Assembly: GCA_023264735.1 (NCBI GenBank)
Contig: JAHFVD010000064.1
Coordinates: 1 to 43,191 of the forward strand
Source: Mycobacterium sp.
GTDB lineage: Bacteria; Actinomycetota; Actinomycetes; Mycobacteriales; Mycobacteriaceae
Length of the DNA: 43,191 nt
Direction of reading: 5' to 3'
The position numbers and the translations under genes are program-made. The notes beneath the pieces were generated by a model. The model had not been told where the DNA came from, made no database searches, and saw nothing but the letters and a program-made list of their open reading frames with translations. Positions within the stretch are counted from its first letter, which is position 1, and the number at the start of each line of letters is the position of its first letter. Below are positions 33,727 to 42,680 of the stretch, in pieces.

Positions 33727-34874
33727 TCAGCGCGGTGCTGGAGATCGGCCCAGCGGCGGTGTTGCCTGCTCGCGGGGCGATCTCGGCGGAGCTGGCCGCC
33801 GCGGCACTTGCCGGGATCGACGACACGACGGTCTTGTTGCGGGAGCGGCCCGTTGCCGTCGCTGAGCTGTTGCGGCGAGTCGTCGAGATGGCCGTCGAAA
33901 CGGACTGTGAATCACTCACTGTCGTGCACCCCTCGTGGTGGCCAGAGCATCGGGTGGCGCGCGTCGTGGACGCGGTCGCGACGGTCGTCACCGACATCCG
34001 CACACTGTCGCGGTCGGCGGTGATCGCGGGCAGCGATCCGGCCACCGTCGTCGAGATCGCCGACGACGTTGTGGCGATCAGTGCGCCAGCCGAGCCGCCA
34101 GTGATCATGGCCCGCACCGACGACCCGGGTGACATCGCTCTGGCAATCGGGAGCGAAGCCGGTACACGGGTGCTCATCGATGCTCCGCCGGGAGTGCCCG
34201 GCGCGGCCGAGTATGCCCGCGACGTATCGGCGGCTCTGCGTCAGCGGGGCGTGGTCGCCCGCGCAGCTGGGATAGGCGATATCGCGCCGCCGGCGTCGGT
34301 GGCCGATCATCTGGCGGTGCCAGTGCCGCGACCTCGGCGGGCTCCGGTATTCGCGATGGCCTCGTTGGCCTTGACGCTCTGCGCAATTGGAGTCACCACG
34401 GCCAGGACCCACGCTCCGGCGCCCGCCCTCGACGCCGTCGATGTCGTCGAAGGTCGTGTCACTGTGCGCATCCCGCCCCATTGGGCGCTCACCCGAATCA
34501 CCGCGGGGCCGGGATCGCGACGTATCCAGGCCAGCTCGCCGACCGAACCGAATATCGCTCTGCACGTCACTCAATCATTCGCTCCCGGTGAAACATTGGA
34601 CCGAACCGCGGACGTGCTGCGGCAGGCTGTCGCCGAGCAGCCCGCCGGCGTGTTCGTCGACTTCAATCCCACCGACCGCCGCGCTGGACGCCCCGCCGTC
34701 ACCTACCGCGAGGTCCGGGTCGGCCGGGACATTCGTTGGACGGTGGTGCTCGACGGGTCGACCCGGATCAGTGTGGGATGCCAGAGCGCTGCGGGCCGTG
34801 AGGATACGGTCGAGCAGGCCTGCGACAGCGCGATCGAGTCGGCCCGCGAATTGGTGGGAACCAAAGGTGGCTAG
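33723..34874 (+). CDS. Type VII secretion-associated protein (Rv3446c family)
   Basis: 383 aa from GTG at 33723, overlapping the eccC4 stop (GTGA); GTG at 33714 is the alternative. The N-terminal half is a cytosolic alpha/beta domain, VLEIGPAAVLPARG at the start and TVVHPSWWPEHRVARVVDA further on, of actin-like character. A single membrane helix follows at about 207-227 (FAMASLALTLCAIGVTTA). The C-terminal 150 residues are the TIGR03931-type domain, with VTVRIPPHWALTRI and WTVVLDGSTRISVGCQ. The position between eccC4 and esxU is the same in M. tuberculosis (Rv3446c). The exact role in ESX-4 is not known. Confidence 0.9.
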   Translation: MISAVLEIGPAAVLPARGAISAELAAAALAGIDDTTVLLRERPVAVAELLRRVVEMAVETDCESLTVVHPSWWPEHRVARVVDAVATVVTDIRTLSRSAVIAGSDPATVVEIADDVVAISAPAEPPVIMARTDDPGDIALAIGSEAGTRVLIDAPPGVPGAAEYARDVSAALRQRGVVARAAGIGDIAPPASVADHLAVPVPRPRRAPVFAMASLALTLCAIGVTTARTHAPAPALDAVDVVEGRVTVRIPPHWALTRITAGPGSRRIQASSPTEPNIALHVTQSFAPGETLDRTADVLRQAVAEQPAGVFVDFNPTDRRAGRPAVTYREVRVGRDIRWTVVLDGSTRISVGCQSAAGREDTVEQACDSAIESARELVGTKGG

Positions 34875-34925
34875 CCAACGTCGAATCCATTGTCAGCGTG
34901 TACAACTCAAACGTAAGGACGGACC

Positions 34926-35234
34926 GTGACGACTCTGAGTGCGGACTTCGATCTCATGCGCACCGCCGCCGCTGCTGCCGACACTCGCAACGACGAGATC
35001 CGGGTTCTGTTGCAGGGCTTCATCACCCGAATGGAGTCGGTGCCGCCGACAGTGTGGGGTGGGCTGGCCGCGGCGCGGTTCAAGACCGTTGTCGCGCACT
35101 GGAACAACGAGTCAACCAGGCTATCCAATGCCCTGGCGGGGATCGCCGACACGATCCGGAACAACGAACACGAACTGCGTGAGGCGGCGCAGCTACATGC
35201 GCAGCGCATCGCCGATGTGACTGCCGATCTCTAG
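34926..35234 (+). CDS. esxU: WXG100 protein EsxU
   Basis: 102 aa from GTG at 34926, with AAGGACGGA upstream. It is a helix-turn-helix WXG100 protein: helix 1 about 5-38, the turn TVWGG with Trp44, helix 2 about 50-98. No C-terminal YxxxD/E signal is obvious. It pairs with EsxT as a heterodimer and is likely an ESX-4 substrate. The next gene starts 9 bp later. Confidence 0.95.
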   Translation: MTTLSADFDLMRTAAAAADTRNDEIRVLLQGFITRMESVPPTVWGGLAAARFKTVVAHWNNESTRLSNALAGIADTIRNNEHELREAAQLHAQRIADVTADL

Positions 35235-35243
35235 CGAAGGAGC

Positions 35244-35543
35244 GTGACCGTGGACCCAGTGCTTTCCTACAATTTTGCCGAGATCGACGCGGCGGTGCTC
35301 GCGGACATCCAGGGCACGTCGGCCCGGCTCGGCGCTGCGCTCGATGACCTGAGCCGACAGATCGCACCGCTGCGGGAGGTGTGGACGGCCGACGCCGCAG
35401 CTGCCTACCAGGCCGAGCAGGCGAGTTGGCAGCAGGCCGCATCCGCGTTGCACGACATCCTCGTGCGCCTGGGCGCCGCGGTGCGCGACGGGGCGGCCGA
35501 CGTCGCCGATGCCGATCGCCGTGCCGCGGGAATGTGGGGCTGA
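35244..35543 (+). CDS. esxT: WXG100-like protein EsxT
   Basis: 99 aa from GTG at 35244, after GAAGGAGC. The start MTVDPVLSYNFAEIDAAV and the end ADRRAAGMWG agree with M. tuberculosis EsxT. The central turn reads REVWTADAAA, so the tryptophan (Trp47) is kept but the glycine of WxG is replaced by alanine. Two long helices flank it. It forms the partner of EsxU. In M. tuberculosis rplM follows directly; here nearly 6 kb of accessory genes come first. Confidence 0.95.
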   Translation: MTVDPVLSYNFAEIDAAVLADIQGTSARLGAALDDLSRQIAPLREVWTADAAAAYQAEQASWQQAASALHDILVRLGAAVRDGAADVADADRRAAGMWG

Positions 35544-35603
35544 CCGCCCACCGAACTCTGTGCGGCCCCTGCGGAGGAGAGCCGTGGGGTCGCACAGTCC
35601 ACG

Positions 35604-35678
35604 CGCCGTCCCGGCGTCATGGCAACCCCCACCATGACGTCGGGGCGGTCGCGTTCGTGTCGGGCAACGAGCGCATCA
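35604..35678 (-). pseudogene. Remnant of a GNAT acetyltransferase 3' end
   Basis: In the 207-bp gap after esxT, 35606-35654 matches 39845-39893 inside the intact acetyltransferase gene at 43 of 49 positions by hand count, in the same orientation. The minus-strand translation gives RDRPDVMVGVAMTPGR against RDRPDTMVGFAMTPGR in the intact protein. Further similarity (35655-35678) follows after a deletion of about 25-30 bp. No start codon or rest of the gene is left. The remainder of the gap holds only the ribosome site GAGGAG of the next gene. Confidence 0.7.
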
Positions 35679-35750
35679 CTACGCCCGATGTGGCGTAACG
35701 TGGCCGCACACGCGCCGGTCGGGTTGATCGCGCGAGGAGTGTGATCGCCG

Positions 35751-37046
35751 ATGGGCACATCCAGAACACCGCGAGCCGGGGCCGGTGGCCCGCGGCCGTC
35801 GGCGCTGCTGCGCGCGGTCCACGAGCTCTTCGTCGCCGGCGAGGTCGATGGGTCCTACCTGGAATCCAGCTCGCTGCGGCCGATCGTGGCCAAGAGCTGG
35901 CAGCGCAGCCTGGCCAAGGGCGTCGACCCCGATGGTGCGGCGCAGCCGTCGCCGGTCGGTGAGGAACTGGCCCGGCTGCGTGAGGCGCATCCGCTGGCAC
36001 CCGCACTGCCGGTCATCCGGCGACTGCTTGTCGATGACGCGGCCGGTTCCGGGGTGGTGGTCGCGGTGACCGGCGCCGACGGCACCCTGCTCTGGGTGGA
36101 GGGCGACCGCAACGCCCGCCGCCGCGCGGAGGCGATGAACTTCGTGCCCGGCGCGGATTGGAGCGAACGTGGTGCGGGTACCAACGCGCCAGGAACCGCC
36201 CTGGCTGTGGACGCTGAGCTGCAGATTCACGGGTCCGAACACTTCTCCCGCATGGTGCAGCCGTGGAGCTGCACGGCGGTGCCCGTCCACGACCCGACCA
36301 CCGGCGCGCTGCTCGGCGCCCTCGACCTGACCGGCGGATCGCGGGTGGCAACCCCGCAGGCGCTGGCCCTGGTCCGCGCCACCGTCGTCGCCGTCGAAAG
36401 CCACTTGGCCCTGATGCGGTTGACCGGCGCTGCGGTGGAGGCGGCGCCGCGGCGCCCGCGGCTGGCGGTGCTCGGCTCCGAACGGCCGCGCTGGCTGGTC
36501 ACCGACGAGTTCGGGCACCTGCGCGCGACCCCGTTGACCGGCAGGCACGCCGATATTCTGGTGCTGCTGAGCCGTCACCCCGAGGGGCTCAGCGCCGATC
36601 ACCTCGCGATGCTGCTCGACGACAAGGATCTCGACGTCGTGACGGTGCGCGCCGAGATGTCACGCCTGCGCAAGGTCGTCGGCGCGGAGGTGATCGACTC
36701 ACGGCCCTACCGGTTGCTGATCCCGATCACCACCGACATCGGCGAGGTGGACGAGGCACTCGACGCCGGCGATGTGACGGCCGCCCTCGACCGCTATCCG
36801 GGACCGCTTCTGCCGCAATCGATCTCACCGGCAGTCGGGCGGCTGCGCATCGAGCTGACGATGACGCTGCGGGCTGCGGTGCTGGCCACCGGCGATCCCG
36901 CGGTGTTGCGCCGCTGGCTGAACAGCCCCGACGGACGCGACGACCGGGATGGTTGGCGAGCGCTGCACGACGGCACGCTGCCCGGCTCGGTGCAGCAGGC
37001 CCAAGCCCACGGCAAGCTCGCCGGACTGGACATCGACCTGGCGTGA
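35751..37046 (+). CDS. GAF-domain transcriptional activator (AcoR-like N-terminus, no sigma-54 domain)
   Basis: 431 aa from ATG at 35751, with GAGGAG upstream. Residues 20-75 carry the motif LRPIVAKSWQRSLAKGVDP, typical of AcoR-type regulators of alcohol and acetoin metabolism. A GAF domain (about 85-225) with GADWSERGAGTNAPGTAL follows. There is no sigma-54 AAA domain; instead residues about 260-325 (LTGRHADILVLLSRHPEG to SRLRKVVGAEVIDSRPY) look like a winged helix, and the rest is helical. It is thus a sigma-54-free version, as in other mycobacteria. It sits directly before the aldehyde and alcohol dehydrogenase genes and probably activates them through the sites at 37049-37079. Confidence 0.88.
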   Translation: MGTSRTPRAGAGGPRPSALLRAVHELFVAGEVDGSYLESSSLRPIVAKSWQRSLAKGVDPDGAAQPSPVGEELARLREAHPLAPALPVIRRLLVDDAAGSGVVVAVTGADGTLLWVEGDRNARRRAEAMNFVPGADWSERGAGTNAPGTALAVDAELQIHGSEHFSRMVQPWSCTAVPVHDPTTGALLGALDLTGGSRVATPQALALVRATVVAVESHLALMRLTGAAVEAAPRRPRLAVLGSERPRWLVTDEFGHLRATPLTGRHADILVLLSRHPEGLSADHLAMLLDDKDLDVVTVRAEMSRLRKVVGAEVIDSRPYRLLIPITTDIGEVDEALDAGDVTAALDRYPGPLLPQSISPAVGRLRIELTMTLRAAVLATGDPAVLRRWLNSPDGRDDRDGWRALHDGTLPGSVQQAQAHGKLAGLDIDLA

Positions 37047-37048
37047 AC

Positions 37049-37096
37049 GTTGCACGATTGCGTGCAACCGTGCTGCAACCCCGCACTGCCTAGTTT
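37049..37096 (+). promoter_or_regulatory. Activator-type operator and promoter before the aldehyde dehydrogenase
   Basis: A perfect inverted repeat GTTGCAC-N6-GTGCAAC (37049-37068) is followed by a third half-site TGCAAC (37074-37079), 11 bp after the second. A TAGTTT -10 candidate (37091-37096) has no -35. The palindrome would be centred near -44, and the third half-site replaces the -35, as in class II activation. The GAF regulator is the likely binder. Confidence 0.5.
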
Positions 37097-37144
37097 CAGT
37101 GACGACCGACACACTTCGTCGTCTTGAACAGGCAGGAGAATGCC

Positions 37145-38668
37145 ATGACTGTATATGCGAGGCCCGGGGCGGAAGGCTCCGTGATGTCGTTCGCGGCCCG
37201 GTACGAGAACTTCATCGGCGGCGACTGGGTCGCACCGGTGGGGGGCCAGTACTTCGAGAACCGCACGCCGGTGACCGGCGAGGTGTTCTGTGAGGTGGCC
37301 CGTTCGACCGACGCCGATATCGAGCTCGCCCTCGATGCCGCGCACGCCGCGGCACCGGCCTGGGGCAGGACCTCGGCCGCCGAACGCGCGCTGATCCTCA
37401 ACAAGATCGCCGATCGCATCGAAGCCAATCTCGAGAAGATCGCCGTCGCCGAATCCTGGGATAACGGCAAACCGGTGCGTGAAACCCTCAACGCCGATAT
37501 TCCATTGGCAGTCGACCACTTCCGCTACTTCGCCGGGGCGATCCGCGCCCAAGAAGGCTCCCTCTCGCAGATCGACGAGGACACCGTCGCCTATCACTTC
37601 CACGAGCCATTGGGGGTGGTGGGGCAGATCATTCCGTGGAATTTCCCGATCCTGATGGCGGTCTGGAAGCTGGCACCCGCGCTGGCGGCCGGCAACGCCG
37701 TGGTGCTCAAGCCCGCCGAGCAAACCCCAGTCTCAGTGCTCTACCTGATCTCGTTGATTGCTGATCTGCTGCCGGCTGGTGTTCTCAACGTGGTCAACGG
37801 GTTTGGGGTCGAAGCCGGCAAACCGCTGGCATCCTCGAACCGGATCGCCAAGATCGCGTTCACCGGCGAAACCACCACCGGCCGGCTGATCATGCAGTAC
37901 GCCAGCCAGAACCTCATCCCGGTGACCCTGGAGCTCGGCGGCAAGAGCCCCAACATTTTCTTCTCCGACGTCCTCGCAGCGAACGACGACTACCAGGACA
38001 AAGCGTTGGAGGGGTTCACGATGTTCGCCCTCAATCAGGGCGAAGTCTGCACCTGCCCGTCGCGCAGCCTGATCCAGGCCGACATCTACGACGAATTCCT
38101 CGCGATGGCCGCGATCCGGACCAAGGCCGTGCGCCAGGGTGATCCGCTGGACACGGAGACCATGATCGGGGCGCAGGCCTCCAACGATCAGCTGGAAAAG
38201 ATCCTGTCCTATATCGAGATCGGCAAAAGCGAAGGCGCCCACATCATCACCGGCGGCGAACGCGCCGACCTCGGTGGCGACCTTAACGGCGGCTACTACA
38301 TGCAGCCGACGATCTTCACCGGCCACAACGCCATGCGGATCTTCCAGGAAGAGATCTTCGGACCTGTCGTCGCGGTCACGTCCTTCAAGGATTACGACGA
38401 CGCCATCGATATCGCCAACGACACCCTCTACGGCCTGGGCGCCGGAGTGTGGAGTCGCGACGGCAACACCGCCTACCGCGCCGGCCGCGATATCAAAGCC
38501 GGTCGGGTGTGGACGAATTGCTACCACCAGTACCCGGCGCATGCGGCGTTCGGTGGTTACAAGCAGTCCGGCATCGGCCGGGAGAACCACCTGATGATGC
38601 TGGATCACTACCAGCAGACCAAGAACCTGCTCGTCTCGTACTCCAACAAAGCTCAGGGATTCTTCTGA
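37145..38668 (+). CDS. NAD-dependent aldehyde dehydrogenase (acetaldehyde type)
   Basis: 507 aa from ATG at 37145, with CAGGAGAA upstream. It has the full ALDH pattern: PWNFPILMAVWKLAPALAAG, catalytic Glu263 in LELGGKSPN and catalytic Cys302 in GEVCTCPSR. The EVCTCPSR form is typical of acetaldehyde dehydrogenases (ExaC/AldA-like). It oxidises short aldehydes to acids in the cytoplasm. The alcohol dehydrogenase follows after 46 bp and would supply the aldehyde, so the two act in sequence on ethanol or a related short alcohol. Confidence 0.95.
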   Translation: MTVYARPGAEGSVMSFAARYENFIGGDWVAPVGGQYFENRTPVTGEVFCEVARSTDADIELALDAAHAAAPAWGRTSAAERALILNKIADRIEANLEKIAVAESWDNGKPVRETLNADIPLAVDHFRYFAGAIRAQEGSLSQIDEDTVAYHFHEPLGVVGQIIPWNFPILMAVWKLAPALAAGNAVVLKPAEQTPVSVLYLISLIADLLPAGVLNVVNGFGVEAGKPLASSNRIAKIAFTGETTTGRLIMQYASQNLIPVTLELGGKSPNIFFSDVLAANDDYQDKALEGFTMFALNQGEVCTCPSRSLIQADIYDEFLAMAAIRTKAVRQGDPLDTETMIGAQASNDQLEKILSYIEIGKSEGAHIITGGERADLGGDLNGGYYMQPTIFTGHNAMRIFQEEIFGPVVAVTSFKDYDDAIDIANDTLYGLGAGVWSRDGNTAYRAGRDIKAGRVWTNCYHQYPAHAAFGGYKQSGIGRENHLMMLDHYQQTKNLLVSYSNKAQGFF

Positions 38669-38714
38669 GTTTAAAAAGCCTCCACCACAACCAGTTTCAC
38701 GAAGGAACACAATC

Positions 38715-39776
38715 ATGACTCAGACACTTGGCGCCCCTGCCACATCCGAGACCACCGGCACCATGCGTGCTGCCGTCGTCACCGAATTCGGCGCGCCCCT
38801 GCAGGTCGAAGACGTCGACCTGCCCACCCCCGGCCACGGCGAAGTCCTGGTCAAGCTGGAGACCTCGGGCGTGTGCCACACCGATCTCCATGCCGCCCAT
38901 GGTGATTGGCCCGTCAAGCCGCAACCGCCATTCATCCCGGGCCACGAGGGCTACGGCACCGTCATCGCCCTAGGCGAAGGCGTCACAGACCTGAAGCTCG
39001 GCGACAAAGTCGGCAATGCCTGGCTGTGGTCGGCATGCGGGAGCTGCGAGTACTGCCGCACCGGCTGGGAGACGCTGTGCGAGAGCCAGCAGAACGGCGG
39101 CTACAGCGTCAACGGCAGCTTCGGCACCTACATGCTGGTGAATGCGGCCTATGCCGCGCGGATTCCCGACGGCATCGACCCGCTCGAGGTGGCGCCGATC
39201 CTGTGCGCGGGCGTCACCGTCTACAAGGGACTGAAGGTCACCGACACCCGGCCGGGCCAATGGGTGGCCATCTCCGGAATCGGCGGGCTCGGCCACATCG
39301 CCGTGCAGTATGCCCGCGCGATGGGCCTGCGCGTGGTGGCCGTCGACATCGACGATGCCAAACTGGCTCTCGCCGCGCGGCTCGGCGCGGAGGTCACTGT
39401 CAACGCCAAGACCGCCGATGTCGTCGCGGAGGTCCAGAAGGCCACCGGCGGCGTGCACGGGGTCCTCGTCACCGCCGTCCATCCGCAGGCCTTCGGCCAG
39501 GCGATCGGGCTGGCCCGGCGCGGTGGCACCATCGTCTTCAACGGCCTTCCGCCCGGTGACTTCCCGGCTCCGATCTTCGATATCGTCTTGAAGGGCTTGA
39601 CGATTCGCGGATCGATCGTTGGCACTCGTCAGGATATGGCCGAGGCGCTGGACTTCTACGCTCGCGGCCTGATCCATCCCACCGTGGAGGCGGCCAAGCT
39701 CGACGACATCAACGAGGTGTTCGGACGGATGGAGCGCGGCCAGATCGACGGCCGCGTGGTCATCGACTACCGCTGA
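38715..39776 (+). CDS. adhP: Zinc-dependent alcohol dehydrogenase (AdhP type)
   Basis: 353 aa from ATG at 38715 after GAAGGA. Catalytic zinc ligands are Cys54 (VCHTDLHAAHGDWP), His77-Glu78 (GHEGYG) and Cys164; the structural zinc is held by Cys108, Cys111, Cys114 and Cys122. The NAD fold has GIGGLGHIAVQYARAMG. This is the AdhP/AdhA group of MDR alcohol dehydrogenases, which oxidise primary short-chain alcohols. It shares a transcript with the aldehyde dehydrogenase. The 3' end overlaps that of the acetyltransferase by 10 bp. Confidence 0.95.
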   Translation: MTQTLGAPATSETTGTMRAAVVTEFGAPLQVEDVDLPTPGHGEVLVKLETSGVCHTDLHAAHGDWPVKPQPPFIPGHEGYGTVIALGEGVTDLKLGDKVGNAWLWSACGSCEYCRTGWETLCESQQNGGYSVNGSFGTYMLVNAAYAARIPDGIDPLEVAPILCAGVTVYKGLKVTDTRPGQWVAISGIGGLGHIAVQYARAMGLRVVAVDIDDAKLALAARLGAEVTVNAKTADVVAEVQKATGGVHGVLVTAVHPQAFGQAIGLARRGGTIVFNGLPPGDFPAPIFDIVLKGLTIRGSIVGTRQDMAEALDFYARGLIHPTVEAAKLDDINEVFGRMERGQIDGRVVIDYR

Positions 39777-40414
39777 GTCCCCAGCACCTCGCGAACGGCT
39801 TCGATGCCGACAAGACGGATGTCGTCGCGTCGGATCGTGGCCCACCGCCCCGGCGTCATGGCGAATCCCACCATGGTGTCGGGGCGGTCGCGTCGGTTCT
39901 CCACCGTGGTGCCCGTCTGGACGTAGGGCAGCGAACGCGTCACCCCCAGCGAGGCAGCGTTGTCGTGCCAGGCCCGGGTGACGGCCAGGTCGGCGTCGAA
40001 GCCGGCGAAGATCAGATGCAGTGCCGCCTGGCGGAGCTCCTTGCCGATGCCCCGACCCTGATGCGCCAGCCCCAGCCACGAGCCGGTGGTCAAACTCCGG
40101 TTCTGCGGAAAGTGTTCTGCGTGAACCGAACACATGCCGACCACCGCCCCGTCGACCAGGACAGCCAGGTCGAGGTTCCACCGCTGAGGCGTCGTCTCGG
40201 CTCGGTTGCGCCAGTAGTACTGCAGGCTGTTGCGTTCCAACTCACGCGAGGGCACATCCGTCCACGGCTCGCTGAACGGCATGGTCGCCGGATCGTGAAT
40301 CCCCTTGGCCGCCAGGGTGGCCAGCTGTGCGCCCAGCTCGTCGCTGACATAGCGCAGCACGACCCGCGGCGTCACGACCTGCAGATCGAATAGCGGCCAG
40401 ATGTCATGGGCCAT
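39767..40414 (-). CDS. GNAT-family N-acetyltransferase
   Basis: 215 aa using ATG at 40414 (MAHDIWPLFDLQVVTPRVVL), where the family usually begins; an open frame to 40522 would overlap the divergent thioesterase. The RimJ-like pattern includes a first strand VVLRYVSDE, then GSWLGLAHQGRGIGKELRQAAL, the acetyl-CoA loop, and NAASLGVTRSLPY. Likely it acetylates a protein N-terminus or small molecule; the substrate is unknown. A copy of its 3' end lies at 35604-35678. Confidence 0.88.
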   Translation of the reverse strand: MAHDIWPLFDLQVVTPRVVLRYVSDELGAQLATLAAKGIHDPATMPFSEPWTDVPSRELERNSLQYYWRNRAETTPQRWNLDLAVLVDGAVVGMCSVHAEHFPQNRSLTTGSWLGLAHQGRGIGKELRQAALHLIFAGFDADLAVTRAWHDNAASLGVTRSLPYVQTGTTVENRRDRPDTMVGFAMTPGRWATIRRDDIRLVGIEAVREVLGTQR

Positions 40415-40475
40415 GTCCCAAGAGGACCACAGCCCATACCGCGCCCAAAAGTGATTTACGGCAAGATGCCAGGTG

Positions 40476-41387
40476 ATGAGCACATCTAACGGACCCCAGT
40501 CGGTCTTCAGCGTCGGCTTCACCCGGGTCAGCGAGGCCGGTATCTCGCTGGACCAGCAGGTGCACCAGACCCTGGTCGACCACCGCGGCCTGATCGAGAT
40601 GCCGGCCTATGCGGTGATGGCGGAATCGGTCACCAGCGGCGCCTACTGGTACACGTTCGCCGAGCCGGTCGCCATCGTGCAGTCCTGGCTTGCCCGCACC
40701 GCCGGAGCCCGGCCCAAGGTGGGGGACCGACTGCACGGGGTGTCGGCAATGGCGCACCGCGACGATGCCCACGGCACCGCCACCATGACCGTCACCACCG
40801 GAACTCACGAGGTCGTCTGCTCGGGGGTGGCTCGCGCCGTCCGCGTCGGCCGCAGCACCGAAGCGTTGCGGGCCCTGGACAAGGACGCCATTGCGACACC
40901 CGTCGAGACACTGCCCGCATCGCCCGACGTCGACACCACCGTGTCGGCCATCGACCCGGATTGGGACGGCGGGCGCATCCTGGCCGCGATCAGCAGCGGT
41001 GATATCGCCCGCGGGCCGTTGTGCGAACTGCTGGCCATGACCGTCGAGATCGAGGACGAGCCCGTCATGACGGTCGAGCCGCAGCCGTGGATGGCCAACC
41101 CGCTGGGCGCCATGCAGGGCGGGGTCATCGCCTCGCTCATCGGCCAGGCCTGCTCACTGGCCGGCCAGGCCCACACTGGCCCCGGCGACCGCTACACCCT
41201 GGCTGACCTGTCCGTTTACTACTTCCGGTCGCCTCCGGTCGACGGGCGGACGCTGGAACTGGCCACCACCACCGAACGTGTCGGCCGCCGGATGGGGACG
41301 GTCGCAGCGACCATGGCCGACGCCGACGGCACCAGCTATGTCCGTGCCGTCGCCAACATCGCCTACGAGCGGGCGACGGCGTTTTGA
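40476..41387 (+). CDS. Double-hotdog acyl-CoA thioesterase-like protein (PaaI domain)
   Basis: 303 aa from ATG at 40476; GTG at 40473 is adjacent and possible. The N-terminal half (about 10-130) looks like a hotdog fold with few active-site features. The C-terminal half (about 185-300) is a PaaI/YdiI-type hotdog with WMANPLGAMQGGVIASLIGQACSLA, where the GG helix is kept and Asn takes the place near the usual His. Strands YYFRSPPVDGRTLEL and VGRRMGTVAATMADADG follow. It probably hydrolyses an acyl-CoA; the substrate is unknown. Its stop codon lies inside the rplM promoter. Confidence 0.8.
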   Translation: MSTSNGPQSVFSVGFTRVSEAGISLDQQVHQTLVDHRGLIEMPAYAVMAESVTSGAYWYTFAEPVAIVQSWLARTAGARPKVGDRLHGVSAMAHRDDAHGTATMTVTTGTHEVVCSGVARAVRVGRSTEALRALDKDAIATPVETLPASPDVDTTVSAIDPDWDGGRILAAISSGDIARGPLCELLAMTVEIEDEPVMTVEPQPWMANPLGAMQGGVIASLIGQACSLAGQAHTGPGDRYTLADLSVYYFRSPPVDGRTLELATTTERVGRRMGTVAATMADADGTSYVRAVANIAYERATAF

Positions 41388-41413
41388 CCTGCCCGGATCG
41401 TCGCAGGTAAGCT
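41384..41413 (+). promoter_or_regulatory. Promoter of rplM-rpsI
   Basis: TTGACC (41384-41389), an 18-bp spacer and TAAGCT (41408-41413). The -35 overlaps the stop codon of the thioesterase gene. The expected start site near 41420 leaves a leader of about 150 nt. Confidence 0.55.
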
Positions 41414-41426
41414 GCCACGTTGGCGT

Positions 41427-41453
41427 GCGGTACGCCGCGGTTTCGCACCGCGG
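41427..41453 (+). promoter_or_regulatory. Two overlapping hairpins in the rplM leader
   Basis: GCGG-TACG-CCGC (41427-41438) and CCGCGGT-TTCGC-ACCGCGG (41435-41453) share the bases CCGC and cannot form together. They lie at the 5' end of the expected leader. The rest of the leader up to 41568 shows only a purine-rich ribosome site region. Confidence 0.45.
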
Positions 41454-41568
41454 AGTAAGCCGGGTTCTCGGGTCAGTGTTGGTCGCCGAGAAGCAAACCC
41501 CGCCGACGCGTCCCGACCGGCACCCGGGTCAGACCGGGAACAACCCGAGAAGAGAAGAAGGTAGCGCT

Positions 41569-42008
41569 GTGTCTACGTACACGCCGAAGGCGGGTGACAC
41601 CACACGTTCGTGGTACGTCATCGACGCCACCGACGTGGTGCTCGGCCGGCTCGCCGTTGAAGCAGCGAAGTTGCTGCGCGGCAAGCACAAGCCGACATTC
41701 ACGCCGAATGTCGACGGCGGCGATTTCGTCATCGTCATCAACGCCGACAAGGTCGCCATCAGCGGCGACAAGCTCAACAAGAAGTTCCTCTACCGCCACT
41801 CGGGTTTCCCCGGTGGTCTGCGTGCCCGCGCGCTCGGCAACGAGCTGGCCAAGCATGCCGATCGTGTCGTCGAGAACGCGATCGTCGGGATGCTGCCGCA
41901 TAACAAGCTGAGCCGTCAGGTGCAGAAGAAGCTCAAGGTCTACGCAGGCCCGGATCATCCGCATGCCGCGCAGCAGCCGATTCCGTTCGAGATCAAGCAG
42001 GTGGCTCA

Positions 42009-42012
<4 letters not shown>
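41569..42012 (+). CDS. rplM: 50S ribosomal protein L13 (uL13)
   Basis: 147 aa from GTG at 41569, after AGAAGAAGG; the longer open frame upstream has no such site. It begins MSTYTPKAGDTTRSWYVID and has LGRLAVEAAKLLRGKHKP and the C-terminal VYAGPDHPHAAQQPI. L13 is an early 50S assembly protein. Its stop overlaps the rpsI start (GTGA). Confidence 0.98.
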
Positions 42013-42530
<518 letters not shown>

Positions 42531-42557
42531 TCTGCCGCGTTTACCTACGCAACGGCT

Positions 42558-42606
42558 CGCCGGGCGTCGTCCAGTTTCGACTGGAGGCGCCCGGCGATTC
42601 GTTTTA
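42558..42606 (+). terminator. Intrinsic terminator after rpsI
   Basis: Outer arms CGCCGGGCG (42558-42566) and CGCCCGGCG (42588-42596) enclose an inner stem CCAGT-TTCG-ACTGG (42571-42584). ATTCGTTTTA follows, a short T-run. Typical position 28 bp after the rpsI stop. Confidence 0.75.
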
Positions 42607-42680
42607 GTGGCCTGAGTCACGTCGCGAATGCCCAGCTCAGAGCCACTGTGACGACCGATTGTTACGTTTCGGTTTGAGTA

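Noticed and set aside
42607..42680. CRP-like site and promoter near TGTGACGACC and TACGTT
   Set aside because: Only one half of a CRP site is present and no matching -35 or second half was found.
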